The notes under the pieces were generated by a model. It made no database searches and had not been told where the DNA came from. It worked only from the letters and a program-made list of their open reading frames with translations. Positions 8,101 to 16,927 of a DNA stretch of 64,000 bases are shown one piece after another; within the stretch, counting starts at the first letter, position 1; every line of letters begins with the position of its first letter. A program made the position numbers and the translations under genes. The stretch spans positions 1 to 64,000 of the IMG/VR virus record IMGVR_UViG_3300044959_000237. The stretch is one strand, 5' to 3'. The DNA is from a virus.

Positions 8101-8580
8101 TCATTTTTCTAAAATTTTCCATTTTCCTTTTATTTTTGCAAAACGATACAATTCCGACATTTTACAGATTTCGCTTTCTAGAATGATTTTACCTTCATGT
8201 GTCAAAAAAACATTTTCATCTTTTCCTTTGTAGTGCAGTATATCAATTATTTTCGAATTTTTCAAGTCTTTCATTGTCAAAATTTCCAAACGATCTTCCA
8301 ATTGAGGAATTGCCTGTATATGAAGCTCGGCAATAATGTAGATTATCGAAAAATCATCGTAATCGTTGTCTTTCAAAAGTTCCCATATTGTAGGCCAAGT
8401 ATCTGTATTTTCTTTTATCATCGATATTTTTACTTTCGGACATGATTTCAGAAAATCGAAACAATTCAGAAAAGATTTTTCAATTTCTTTGAAATTCGTC
8501 CCTTCTGTTTTGGAAATTTTCTCTCGAAGATTTCTGATATAATTCAGTCTCTCGTAGTATGTCAAATTGAAAGGATTCAT
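8101..8580 (-). CDS. Hypothetical protein, 159 aa
   Basis: The function is not recognised. The protein is largely helical with a conserved-looking centre (DTWPTIWELLKDNDYDDFSII) and a C-terminal short beta region. GAGGAATC precedes the ATG at 8580 at a normal distance. It sits between the amidoligase-like gene and the beta-helix fibre gene, on the same strand. Confidence 0.7.
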   Translation of the reverse strand: MNPFNLTYYERLNYIRNLREKISKTEGTNFKEIEKSFLNCFDFLKSCPKVKISMIKENTDTWPTIWELLKDNDYDDFSIIYIIAELHIQAIPQLEDRLEILTMKDLKNSKIIDILHYKGKDENVFLTHEGKIILESEICKMSELYRFAKIKGKWKILEK

Positions 8581-8630
8581 GTTTTGATTCCTCTATGAAA
8601 ATATGAACAAAAAATTCGAAATTTTTCAAA

Positions 8631-10631
8631 TCAATTTTTGTACCACTTTATTTCGAATCTCATTTTGGCATTATTTGCATTTGGATTTCTATATCTGATT
8701 TTGGATGGATTCGAACCTATGGCACTCAATTCTATTCCAGTGTTTCCTCCAACTTCGGAATATTCTTCATCGAAAATAACCTGTGTTTCATTTATGATGA
8801 TTTTTGCTGTTCCTACTCTTTGAATCGAATTTCCGCCTGCGGAAACATTTATGGAATAATTCATGAAAGCAACATTTCCATTCGAATATCTGAATTCTAT
8901 TCCAGTATCCGTAAAAATGTTTTTCGAAGACAACAATATTATTTCCCTTTGTATTCCATCGACTTCATATTGATTGATTATCAAATTTTCTCTTCGATTT
9001 GTTGCGAATATTCTGCTATTTGTCGGATTTCCAATTTCAATGGTTGTTGCCAGTTTTTCTTCTTCGAAACCACGTTCGAAGCTATCTCCTATACTTACAT
9101 TTTTGATCGAATTGGAAAAGTTTATTGCAGGAGATATTGGAAACGAAGGAAAAGATGAAATTTCCGGATCGTAATATTCTTTTCCTTTATTTGTATTGTT
9201 GTATCCTACATTTTCGAAACGGTTGAAGTTACTTATGATAAATGAAGAATTATGGAGCTGTGCATTGACAGAATTTGCAGAGAAGCTTGTTTTTGTGGCA
9301 AAGTTTGCTTCTCCTTCTCTTTTTATATTTCTGAATATGTTTTTGATCGAAACAACATTCTGTGGTCCTCGAAATCCTTTGGTAACCGAACCAAAAGTCG
9401 AACCGGGCGGCACAGGTATGATTTCATTCAATGAAATACCACGGTATAATCTGTTGAATATGTTTTCTTCGAAGAAAATATCGTTGATATCATCTGTCAA
9501 TAAGCAACCATATGTTGTGTTTCCAATTTCACAGTTCGAAATCAGAATGTTTCTCGGTTTGAGATTTTCATCGAAAAATCCAAAACTATCGAATACCAGA
9601 CAAATGGTGTCAGTATTGTAATGATAAAAATTTCCATTTGTTGTCGATTTTGCTTCCGTTCCTATATCTCCAATGTAAGGAACCGACCAATTTCCAATGA
9701 ATCGACAATTTTTCAAAATAATGTTTTTTGCTCCTATGAATCTTATCACATCGTAGTATCTGGCATTTTGCAGATTGACAACGAAACTGATATCTTCGAA
9801 TATGATATATTCTGGAGCAAATTCCGGGTCCATGTTTTGATATGATTTGGAAACATATTCCGGAATATTGTTACTGTCTACGGATTTCAATCTGCCGTCT
9901 ACTGTGAAAGCCAAACAATTGAACTGTGGCAGATTGGTAATCGAACTTGTCAAAGCAATGAAAGTATTACCTTTTCCCTCTCCGATCCAATGAGAATAAG
10001 GAGGAATTGGCAAACTGTCATTTATATGATAAATTCCGGCTGGAAAATGCAATTTTTTAGGGTGAAATCCATATTTTCTGCTTTTGTCCGTATTGGTATT
10101 GTATACATCGAGTATTGCTCTTCTCAATGCTGCTGTTTCTGCATTCATTTTTGCATTTGTCGGCGTTTTACTCCAATCGTAATTTGCAGATAACATCAAA
10201 CTTTCGAATATTCCATCGCCAGAAGCACCATAATCTTTTACACTTACATATTCGTCGAGTTTTTCCTGAAGTTTTCTGACAATTGTTATGTTTTTTGCCG
10301 AAATTCCGGTATTGTATTCCAATGATGGAATTGCACGCGAAGAAACAGGAACAAATTCGGCAGAAAGTTCTTTGAATTCTATATTACGGTCCAGATATTT
10401 GTATCTGAGAAGATTTTTTACGTTATCTGACCATTCTGTCAAAATTTGTGTATTTCCAAATGGAAATTCATTCTTGTTTTTTCTTTCGATAGCCGGCGGA
10501 AAGTTTGGTGTTCCTATAAATACCTCACCGGTATCCAGTGTTAAACCTATTTCGCCTTCTTCCAAAGATTTTGGTAAATCGTTTCTCAAACCGCGACGAT
10601 GTTTTATTTGTGATATTTGAATAATTGGCAT
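8631..10631 (-). CDS. Tail fibre/spike with pectate-lyase-type beta-helix
   Basis: The 666-aa product starts with a phage fibre attachment module (QIKHRRGLRNDLPKSLEEGE then TLDTGEVFIGTP). Near residue 130 it has the VSVKDYGASGDG entry motif of pectate-lyase-superfamily beta-helix tail spikes. The body is full of short strands and Asn/Ser turns (NIILKNCRFIGN, NILISNCEIGN), as in right-handed beta-helices. The C-terminal 130 residues look like a beta-sandwich tip ending RFEIKWYKN. I infer host surface recognition and perhaps polysaccharide cleavage; no catalytic residues can be assigned by eye. A late-type box (10668-10662) precedes the gene. Confidence 0.88.
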   Translation of the reverse strand: MPIIQISQIKHRRGLRNDLPKSLEEGEIGLTLDTGEVFIGTPNFPPAIERKNKNEFPFGNTQILTEWSDNVKNLLRYKYLDRNIEFKELSAEFVPVSSRAIPSLEYNTGISAKNITIVRKLQEKLDEYVSVKDYGASGDGIFESLMLSANYDWSKTPTNAKMNAETAALRRAILDVYNTNTDKSRKYGFHPKKLHFPAGIYHINDSLPIPPYSHWIGEGKGNTFIALTSSITNLPQFNCLAFTVDGRLKSVDSNNIPEYVSKSYQNMDPEFAPEYIIFEDISFVVNLQNARYYDVIRFIGAKNIILKNCRFIGNWSVPYIGDIGTEAKSTTNGNFYHYNTDTICLVFDSFGFFDENLKPRNILISNCEIGNTTYGCLLTDDINDIFFEENIFNRLYRGISLNEIIPVPPGSTFGSVTKGFRGPQNVVSIKNIFRNIKREGEANFATKTSFSANSVNAQLHNSSFIISNFNRFENVGYNNTNKGKEYYDPEISSFPSFPISPAINFSNSIKNVSIGDSFERGFEEEKLATTIEIGNPTNSRIFATNRRENLIINQYEVDGIQREIILLSSKNIFTDTGIEFRYSNGNVAFMNYSINVSAGGNSIQRVGTAKIIINETQVIFDEEYSEVGGNTGIELSAIGSNPSKIRYRNPNANNAKMRFEIKWYKN

Positions 10632-10661
10632 TTGTTTTTCTAACTTTGAATTTTCTTCGTA

Positions 10662-10668
10662 TATTTAT
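10662..10668 (-). promoter_or_regulatory. Late-type promoter box before beta-helix fibre gene
   Basis: ATAAATA on the minus strand, about 31 bases before the ATG at 10631, the position expected of a T4-like late promoter. Confidence 0.4.
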
Positions 10669-10688
10669 TATTTTTTTTCAGTTTATTA

Positions 10689-10718
10689 TTGATAAGATAA
10701 ATGTTTATGTATTATATT
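10689..10718 (+). promoter_or_regulatory. Sigma70-like promoter before glycosyltransferase gene
   Basis: TTGATA at 10689-10694 and TATATT at 10713-10718, with an 18-base spacer, about 33 bases upstream of the start codon at 10751. Confidence 0.4.
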
Positions 10719-10750
10719 TCATCAAGTAGCAATTATACAAGGTAATTGAA

Positions 10751-11632
10751 ATGAGTAGAAAAATAGCAATAGTATCAACAAATTCTCTGGATAATTTTAT
10801 CAAAACAAAAGGCATCATGATCAGCACTTTTTTGAATTGTTGGCCAGAGAAATGCAATTTTTACGATGAATGCAATTTGTTTTTTTACTGTGAAAATTTC
10901 GATTTGAAAAAAATTCCGGAAAGAGTGAAAACTTTCGACATATACGAAAGAATTCCCGATTTACTGAATTTCAAGAAAAGAAATTCCAATATAGATTATC
11001 TGAATGGTTATAGAGAAAAAGAAAAATACAATATTTTGTATGATTTTGTAAAGTTTTCTCATAAAAGTTATGTCATGGTTGATGCATTGTTGAATTTCGA
11101 AGATTACGATATAATAATATGGTTGGATTGTGATATCTTGACTCATACCAAAGTCAATGACATATTGTTCGAATATATATATGATGAAAATTCATATGTT
11201 TCCTATTTGGGAAGAGACTTTTTCGGTTTTCGAAAACTTTACACGGAAACCGGATTTCTTCTCTTCAATAGAAGAAATTCATTTGCATTGGAACATGCTC
11301 GAAGAGTCAAGAATATATACGATAATGATTTGTACGAAGAAGTTTTTCAGTACACTTCGAAAAATTATCAACATGGAGGTTATACTGATTGTCATGTTTT
11401 CGATTATGTGAAGGATCGACTTGTAAATGAAGGTGCAAAAACTTTGAATATTAGCAAAATTTTCAATATACCTTCTTCTCATCCGTTTATAAATTCAATT
11501 CTGGGCTGGTATTTCGATCATTTCAAAGGAGACAGAAAAGAAAAACTGTCATCTTCGAAAGAAGACATAAGATGGAAACAATTGCTGAATCATCCTTACT
11601 GGCGAGAAAAATACGAAAACCATGAAATATGA
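10751..11632 (+). CDS. Glycosyltransferase (GT-A fold, GT8-like)
   Basis: The 293-aa product has an N-terminal nucleotide-sugar domain with a DxD-type metal motif (IIWLDCDIL, about residues 120-128). A GFLLFNRRN segment and a late HFKGDRK motif resemble the HxxGxxKP of GT8 enzymes. It would transfer a sugar from a nucleotide donor; the acceptor could be phage DNA, a phage protein or host surface glycan. AAGGT sits 8 bases before the ATG. The stop overlaps the next gene by 11 bases, indicating translational coupling with the nuclease. Confidence 0.75.
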   Translation: MSRKIAIVSTNSLDNFIKTKGIMISTFLNCWPEKCNFYDECNLFFYCENFDLKKIPERVKTFDIYERIPDLLNFKKRNSNIDYLNGYREKEKYNILYDFVKFSHKSYVMVDALLNFEDYDIIIWLDCDILTHTKVNDILFEYIYDENSYVSYLGRDFFGFRKLYTETGFLLFNRRNSFALEHARRVKNIYDNDLYEEVFQYTSKNYQHGGYTDCHVFDYVKDRLVNEGAKTLNISKIFNIPSSHPFINSILGWYFDHFKGDRKEKLSSSKEDIRWKQLLNHPYWREKYENHEI

Positions 11633-12326
11633 ACCGATATTGAGAAAATTGTTACCAGAATACAAAAGAATCACGATCGACAACAAAAGAATGTATTACG
11701 ATTCTGTCAATAACATTTATGTTCCGTCGGTCACTACAATTTTAAGTGAAACAAAAAATGAAAAAGACAAACAGATTCTGGAAAACTGGAAAAGAAAAGT
11801 AGGCGAGGAAGAATCGGAAAAAATTATAAAAAATTCTACAGATCTCGGAACTTTGATGCATTCTTTTCTGGAAGATTACATCAAAGGAAAAAACATTCAT
11901 GAAGGCATAAAAAGAAAAAATTTGATATATCAAAATGCGTATAGAATTGCTTTGAAAATAATCGAAAATGAAATCGAAAACTGGGATGTTGTACTTGCTT
12001 CCGAATTGGAATTGTGTTGTCCAAATTTGTATGGTGGTACAGTCGATCTGATTTTCATTCAAAACAACAGTTTGTTCGTTGGTGATTTCAAAACTGCGAG
12101 AAAAATGAAAGAAGAAAGTCAAATAAAAGATTATCAGTTACAACTGTCGGCTTATGCTTTGGCTATAAATGAACATAAGATAGAAGATCTTCATATCGAA
12201 AATGGAAAAATAATCATGGTCGATCATGAAGGCAATTTGAAAATATGGAAATATGGTAAAGAAGATATGAAAAGATTCGAAAAAGAATGGTTGACAAGAT
12301 TGAACAAATATTTTTTTCGGAAATGA
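11622..12326 (+). CDS. RecB-like PD-(D/E)XK exonuclease
   Basis: The 234-aa product shows RecB/exonuclease motifs in order: GTLMH (about residue 76), an ELELCC strand, GGTVDLIF (metal-binding Asp about 142), FVGDFKTA (the DxK core, about 154-161) and YQLQLSAYA (the Q-x3-Y motif, about 174-182). This is a single-domain PD-(D/E)XK nuclease of the kind found in many T4-type marine phages. It probably processes DNA ends in recombination or degrades host DNA. It is translated from the same message as the glycosyltransferase. Confidence 0.85.
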   Translation: MKYEPILRKLLPEYKRITIDNKRMYYDSVNNIYVPSVTTILSETKNEKDKQILENWKRKVGEEESEKIIKNSTDLGTLMHSFLEDYIKGKNIHEGIKRKNLIYQNAYRIALKIIENEIENWDVVLASELELCCPNLYGGTVDLIFIQNNSLFVGDFKTARKMKEESQIKDYQLQLSAYALAINEHKIEDLHIENGKIIMVDHEGNLKIWKYGKEDMKRFEKEWLTRLNKYFFRK

Positions 12327-12353
12327 TTGTCGAAAGGGAAAATTTCGATAATG

Positions 12354-12686
12354 TTATTTCCTGCTTTTTGTTTTGTTTTTATTACTTTTTTTGCTTTTAC
12401 ATTCTGGATCATCACCAAAAAGTTTCCAAGCTGTAGCATAGAGAATTGGTTGCCATCTTTTTCCATATCTTTTTTTGAAATCTTTTTTTGAATTTTTTAT
12501 GAATCTTTCTGCTTTTGGACAGGGAGGAGAAGATTCCATTATATCATTGATCAGTTCGTTTGGAGTTTTTCCGTAAAATAAACAGGTTTCGAGCAAAGCT
12601 TCTTCCATTGGCATTTGCTTCGATTTTCTGGCATAAAAAATCAAAGCATCTTCTTTGTTTTCTTTGAAAAGTTCTTCCAGAAGCAT
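12354..12686 (-). CDS. Small virion-type protein with procapsid-leader-like N-terminus, 110 aa
   Basis: The function is not recognised. The N-terminus (MLLEELFKENKED) resembles a short leader shared by several proteins here. The C-terminal half has AERFIKNSKKDFKKRYGKRW then LYATAWKLFG, a pattern I associate with procapsid or scaffold-linked proteins of marine T4-like phages. The tail is lysine-rich. CAGGTAG precedes the ATG. It follows the 356-aa gene with 5 bases between them. Confidence 0.7.
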   Translation of the reverse strand: MLLEELFKENKEDALIFYARKSKQMPMEEALLETCLFYGKTPNELINDIMESSPPCPKAERFIKNSKKDFKKRYGKRWQPILYATAWKLFGDDPECKSKKSNKNKTKSRK

Positions 12687-12690
12687 TTTT

Positions 12691-13761
12691 CTACCTGTTT
12701 ATTGCCTTGAGTATTTCCTTCAATATTTTCTTTATATTATTGTTGGTTATACTGAAACCATAATTATTGAATATGTCCGTCCTGTATTTATTTATCAAAT
12801 TCAGGCATTTGACAACAATATCTTTTTTTGTGAGAGATTTTCTTTCTTCTTGGCTTATGTTTTTCAGAATGAATGCAGCTATTTTTCTGATTTCGAAATT
12901 TATGAAATCTCTTGCATATTCCATATCGATTTCATATGGTTTTTCAAAGTGATTTTCCAGTTTTTTTTCAATTTTTGCTTCCAATTCTTTTGTTTTTTTC
13001 ATGTTTTTTCCAGTTATATTGCTGTATTTCCCCAGATTGTAATTCTGTTGAATATCTTCGAGGTTTGCAAATCGATCTGAAGAAAATTTCGAATTTTTCG
13101 AATATAAATGTTCCGTATTCAAAGAAAAAACATCATTGTCAGTTTTGATTTGACTTTTCATATTGTTCGAATATTTTGTAAATTCGAATTCATCGAAATC
13201 CAGACTTATGTTATGTAATGTATCGATATTTCCAGAAATGAAATATTTTGGTCTGTAGATATTATCCATACATTTATAGAAGTCGTAAATAAAGTTTCCA
13301 TGAGCTACATTGTGATAAGATTCATCGACAATTTGACTGTCTTTCAAAAACTCGTAATCTTCTTTGCATGAAATGACCGGTTTTTTGTAATTTTTGGCAT
13401 TGTTGAAAACTGTTTCGAAAATGTTCACAGAAAATTGTTCCATACCACAAAAAGTAAGGTTTGCATTCGGAAAATAATTGATGAAAGTTGTGAAAGCTTC
13501 TCTCGGAGTTTTTTTACCAAAAAACAGACATTCGAGATCAAGTTTTCTTTCCGAATTTGTGACATGAACCACGTAAAAATATTTGTAATTTTTCAAATCA
13601 TCATTCTCTTCTTTTGCAAAAATTCTCCAAAAAGGAACTTGATCACTGTAGTAGTAATTGTCGAAAAGATATTGTTTGTGTAATTCACCGTCATATGAAT
13701 CGGTAAAATAATAATAAGTGCCAGAAGGTCTTTTGATATTGAAAAAACTACTCAGATACAT
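12691..13761 (-). CDS. Hypothetical protein, 356 aa
   Basis: The function is not recognised. The N-terminal half is aromatic-rich (GTYYYFTDSYDGE, KYFYVVHVTNS) and predicted beta-rich. The C-terminal 140 residues are helical and lysine-rich, with a coiled-coil stretch (MKKTKELEAKIEKKLENHF). It lies between two genes of the same strand with short gaps, and its ribosome site is weak. Confidence 0.7.
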   Translation of the reverse strand: MYLSSFFNIKRPSGTYYYFTDSYDGELHKQYLFDNYYYSDQVPFWRIFAKEENDDLKNYKYFYVVHVTNSERKLDLECLFFGKKTPREAFTTFINYFPNANLTFCGMEQFSVNIFETVFNNAKNYKKPVISCKEDYEFLKDSQIVDESYHNVAHGNFIYDFYKCMDNIYRPKYFISGNIDTLHNISLDFDEFEFTKYSNNMKSQIKTDNDVFSLNTEHLYSKNSKFSSDRFANLEDIQQNYNLGKYSNITGKNMKKTKELEAKIEKKLENHFEKPYEIDMEYARDFINFEIRKIAAFILKNISQEERKSLTKKDIVVKCLNLINKYRTDIFNNYGFSITNNNIKKILKEILKAINR

Positions 13762-13785
13762 TTTATTCGATTTCTTGTTTTTTGA

Positions 13786-14415
13786 TCAATTCATTTTTGC
13801 TCTGTAACTTGTTCCTCCAACATAATCCCAAATACCTGTAGTTCCGAGATATTTTTTGAAATCTTCTGCTTTGAGATTGAAATCCCTTGAAATATCATTG
13901 GCCAACGTAATTTTGTTCTGTTTGGGATTCCAATCCAAAGCTTCGATCCATGCTTCTGCTGCTTCTCTCATTTTTTCCAATGTTTTTTTATCAAATCCCA
14001 AATCAGTAGATTCCAGTTTTTCTGTCGATTGTGCAGTTGATGTTTTTGGCAATATGTTACTGATTTTACTTTCTTCTTCTGCTCTCTTTTGTATTTTTTC
14101 AATTCTCGATGCAAGTTTGTTGTTTTCCATTATTATATTGTCAATTATTCGAGGTGAAACTTCGAAAGCCAAGGACATTTTCCACAAAAGTTTTTCATAC
14201 AATTTATTTGTAGCATTTTTACCAAATTTTTTCTCTACTTTGTCGAACAAATTTTCTGCTATCAATTTGACTTTTACATCATCTACTTCATTCATATTTT
14301 TCTTGAATTTGTTTTTACGCAATCCTGCTGCTTTTTTGAGAACTTCGAGATTTTCTGTTTTTGAAATATTTTCCAATTTTTCAAGTAAAATTTTCATTTC
14401 TTCCGAATTTTTCAT
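13786..14415 (-). CDS. Hypothetical lysine-rich protein, 209 aa
   Basis: The function is not recognised. It is helical and highly charged, with coiled-coil character in the first 120 residues, a Ser/Thr-rich linker (about 122-135) and a compact C-terminal domain containing AWIEALDWNPKQN and LGTTGIWDYVGG. AAGGAAC precedes the ATG, and a late-type box lies at 14448-14442. The neighbourhood suggests a virion or procapsid component. Confidence 0.7.
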   Translation of the reverse strand: MKNSEEMKILLEKLENISKTENLEVLKKAAGLRKNKFKKNMNEVDDVKVKLIAENLFDKVEKKFGKNATNKLYEKLLWKMSLAFEVSPRIIDNIIMENNKLASRIEKIQKRAEEESKISNILPKTSTAQSTEKLESTDLGFDKKTLEKMREAAEAWIEALDWNPKQNKITLANDISRDFNLKAEDFKKYLGTTGIWDYVGGTSYRAKMN

Positions 14416-14441
14416 TTTCTTGTTCCTTTTTTGTTCATAAT

Positions 14442-14448
14442 TATTTAT
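14442..14448 (-). promoter_or_regulatory. Late-type promoter box before the 209-aa gene
   Basis: ATAAATA on the minus strand, 27 bases before the ATG at 14415. Confidence 0.35.
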
Positions 14449-14461
14449 TTTTTATCATTTG

Positions 14462-14791
14462 TTACCAATTGATTATCCAAACAAAGGTGTTCAATGTACT
14501 GCTATTTTGCCTGACAACAATATCATATCCTTTTTTTGTAAAATATAAAATAACCTGATTTATTTGCTCTTTTTTGACTGCATCATCGATATCGCCGGTC
14601 CATGCACTATAATAATCTCGGGCTATTTGAGTATTTGGTGTCGTCATCAATGTATCGTTTACTGTCACGGACAATTTATGTTGTTCCATCGAAGATAGAA
14701 TTTTCTGTTCAATGGAAAAAATTTCCCGATTCAAGGTTTTCAGATCTATCGAAAATGTTCTCATATCGTTCGACGAAGGCAAAATGCTCAT
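14462..14791 (-). CDS. Probable structural protein, 109 aa
   Basis: The exact role is not known. The pattern SIDLKTLNREIFSIEQKIL, then LSVTVNDTLMT, DYYSAWTG, VILYFTKKGYDI and TFVWIINW resembles a small conserved protein of marine T4-like phages found among virion genes. It looks like two helices followed by a small beta-sheet. AAAAGG precedes the ATG at 14791. It follows the 116-aa gene closely. Confidence 0.65.
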   Translation of the reverse strand: MSILPSSNDMRTFSIDLKTLNREIFSIEQKILSSMEQHKLSVTVNDTLMTTPNTQIARDYYSAWTGDIDDAVKKEQINQVILYFTKKGYDIVVRQNSSTLNTFVWIINW

Positions 14792-14804
14792 TTTCTGAAC
14801 CTTT

Positions 14805-15155
14805 TTAAATATCGAATTTACTCTTCAATCCTTTTTTCAACAATTTTTGAAATTCTTTTTCAGACATGTCGATTTCTGGCAAATTCGTACTCGAATTTCT
14901 TGTTCCCGTATCGTTTTTCATAAAAACGTTGTCATTGAAAACACCCAGTACAAAATTTTTTTGTTTGCTTATCAATTCTCTTACATCGTTTTTATCTTCC
15001 TCGTCGACCAAATTCGGAAATATGTTTTTCAAATAATTGAAGATGAAAGAAAAAGGTATTTTTTCCACATTGTTTTCTTTGAGAATCAAAAGTATATCAC
15101 GAATGTGTATTTCCAATTCTTTTTCTGTTCTCGAAAGTAATTCAAATATTTTCAT
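14805..15155 (-). CDS. Hypothetical protein with leader-like N-terminus, 116 aa
   Basis: The function is not recognised. It begins MKIFELLSRTEKELE, similar to the leaders of several other proteins in the window. A helical body is followed by a Ser/Thr/Asn linker (about residues 82-92) and a C-terminal helix (EKEFQKLLKKGLKSK). It may be a packaged or scaffold-linked protein. Confidence 0.6.
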   Translation of the reverse strand: MKIFELLSRTEKELEIHIRDILLILKENNVEKIPFSFIFNYLKNIFPNLVDEEDKNDVRELISKQKNFVLGVFNDNVFMKNDTGTRNSSTNLPEIDMSEKEFQKLLKKGLKSKFDI

Positions 15156-15227
15156 TTATTGTTTCTTTTTATTTTTTGTCTTTCATTTTTGTTACAAAAC
15201 ATTTTTTGTTAATTGTTTTTCCATATT

Positions 15228-16562
15228 TTACAAAGTTTTAACTTTGTAATATTTAGCATTTACAAGATATGGTTTACTGGAAAATGAAACCCACAATTCT
15301 TTGTAATCCGGAGAAACCAATGCTCCTGATATATCATCATATTCTGAAGCAGGAACATCAAAATGTTGCAATATTGATTCGAGATCTTCTTTGTTGCCAT
15401 ACAAAAGAATCCAATCAGCATCACCAATTTCACCGGCTTCTTTTTCTTCATCGAAATCAATAACTGCTCGATTTTCATTCATTAGCTTTTTACCAAGTTT
15501 TCTTTTTGGACCTCTATGTGAGTGATCTACACGATATTTTCCAGCACTTGAGCTTTTTGTTTCATCATAAGATTCTTCTATTCCGCAAACTTTCTTTGCC
15601 GAACCCCATTTTTCATGTCCACCATAATATTTTGCACGAATTGCAAAAGCCAGTTCACGAATTGTTTCCAGATCTTTTTCTGTTTTGTTTTTCTTTTCTC
15701 TGAGTTCTTTCCACTTTCTGCAAAGTTCTTCGACAGAATAGGGTGTCCATTTTCCTTTTTCACCTTTTTCCACTTCGAAATCGACACCCCATTTTTCACG
15801 AACTGGTTTTTTACCAGGTTCTTTTTTTGGTCCTCTGTGCGAATGATCTACATAGTCATATTTTCCTGCAGCAAGGCTTTTGGTTTCATCACGTTTCTTT
15901 TCCATGCTACAAACTTTCTTTGCCGAACCCCATTTTTCATGTCCACCATAATATTTTGCACGAATTGCAAAAGCCAGTTCACGAATTGTTTCCAGATCTT
16001 TTTCTGTTTTGTTTTTCTTTTCTCTGAGTTCTTTCCACTTTCTGCAAAGTTCTTCGACAGAATAGGGTGTCCATTTTCCTTTTTCACCTTTTTCCACTTC
16101 GAAATCGACACCCCATTTTTCACTTAATTTTTTCTGCATTTCAATATCTCCTTTATTTTCTGAATTTTTATTTGCATTACTTATTTTTTTTATGAAATTT
16201 TCGTCGTCGATTTTGTTTTCATTTTTGAAATCTATATCGAATTTGGTACTTTCGCCTGAAACCAGTTTTTCCAGTTCCAAATTTACATAGGAAAATTTCT
16301 GTTTCAAATCTTCCAAATTATTCAAGGTTGAATTCAATGTTTCATCGATTGCCGTCATATATTTTTCTGCTATGTTTACTCCGAAAATTTTTCTTATTCT
16401 GTCTACCAATGTATAAAATTTTTTTATTTTCCAATCATTCAGATCTTCGAGAATTTCTTGTAACAAATTGTTGACACCTTCAGCGGCTATAAGTATTTCT
16501 GCCTCTTCTATGTTCTTTTCTTCATTTATTGTTCTTATTTTTTTTCTCGTTTTGTTTATCAT
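15228..16562 (-). CDS. Virion-type protein with a duplicated 108-aa module, 444 aa
   Basis: The N-terminal about 100 residues (AEILIAAEGVNNLLQEILED, then YTLVDRIRKIFGV) match a helical module typical of marine T4-like phage virion or scaffold proteins. Two tandem copies of a 108-residue charged module follow, each with EKWGVDFEVEKGEKGKWTPY, YGGHEKWGSAKKVC and HSHRGPK. A distinct acidic C-terminal domain ends the protein. The DNA of the two modules is identical over 214 bp while the flanking part has diverged. AAGGAAAATAC precedes the ATG at 16562. The start overlaps the end of the upstream 103-aa gene by 41 bases. The exact function is unknown. Confidence 0.75.
   Translation of the reverse strand: MINKTRKKIRTINEEKNIEEAEILIAAEGVNNLLQEILEDLNDWKIKKFYTLVDRIRKIFGVNIAEKYMTAIDETLNSTLNNLEDLKQKFSYVNLELEKLVSGESTKFDIDFKNENKIDDENFIKKISNANKNSENKGDIEMQKKLSEKWGVDFEVEKGEKGKWTPYSVEELCRKWKELREKKNKTEKDLETIRELAFAIRAKYYGGHEKWGSAKKVCSMEKKRDETKSLAAGKYDYVDHSHRGPKKEPGKKPVREKWGVDFEVEKGEKGKWTPYSVEELCRKWKELREKKNKTEKDLETIRELAFAIRAKYYGGHEKWGSAKKVCGIEESYDETKSSSAGKYRVDHSHRGPKRKLGKKLMNENRAVIDFDEEKEAGEIGDADWILLYGNKEDLESILQHFDVPASEYDDISGALVSPDYKELWVSFSSKPYLVNAKYYKVKTL
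15586..16123. repeat. Tandem 324-bp repeat, two copies with a 214-bp identical core
   Basis: Bases 15586-15799 and 15910-16123 are identical (214 bp) at an offset of 324 bp. The remaining about 110 bp of each unit are related but clearly diverged (for example 15800-15909 against 15476-15585). The repeat lies wholly inside the 444-aa gene and keeps the frame. Confidence 0.95.
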
Positions 16563-16833
16563 TTTGTATTTTCCTTAAAATACTTTTTAAATTTATTTTT
16601 GTTCTTCCCGGTTTTATTTCTTTCAATATTTGTCTGGTTATTTTTTCCAATAATAGATATTTCATGTAATTGTTGTTTTTATGATAAGAATTGAAAACAT
16701 CTTCCAAAAGAATATTTTTTCTTTCATTTTTGCAAATTTTCAATATCTCGTTGATTGAAAAATTGTCAAAAAAATAATTCAGATTTTTTTCTCCGAATTT
16801 TTCTCTGAAAATATTTATTAATTTGTCTAACAT
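16522..16833 (-). CDS. Hypothetical lysine-rich protein, 103 aa
   Basis: The function is not recognised. The N-terminus MLDKLINIFREKFGEKN is an amphipathic helix similar to other leaders here. The C-terminus is strongly basic (KNDKQNEKKNKNNK). GAGAAAG precedes the ATG at 16833, and a late-type box lies at 16885-16879. Its end overlaps the start of the 444-aa gene, so the two are coupled. Confidence 0.65.
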   Translation of the reverse strand: MLDKLINIFREKFGEKNLNYFFDNFSINEILKICKNERKNILLEDVFNSYHKNNNYMKYLLLEKITRQILKEIKPGRTKINLKSILRKIQNDKQNEKKNKNNK

Positions 16834-16878
16834 TTTTCTTTCTCGAAAGTAAAAATGAAAAAGTAAAAGTTTTTTATA

Positions 16879-16889
16879 TATTTATTTAT
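16879..16889 (-). promoter_or_regulatory. Late-type promoter box (double) before the 103-aa gene
   Basis: Two overlapping ATAAATA boxes on the minus strand (16889-16883 and 16885-16879), about 46-50 bases upstream of the ATG. They could drive the whole 16.8-12.35 kb minus-strand run. Confidence 0.4.
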
Positions 16890-16927
16890 CGAAAATATTT
16901 TTCGAAAGATTGGAACAGTCTAAGATT

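Noticed and set aside
15615-16127. Long plus-strand frame over the rep protein gene
   Set aside because: It is the antisense shadow of the repeated module; length comes from the repeat.
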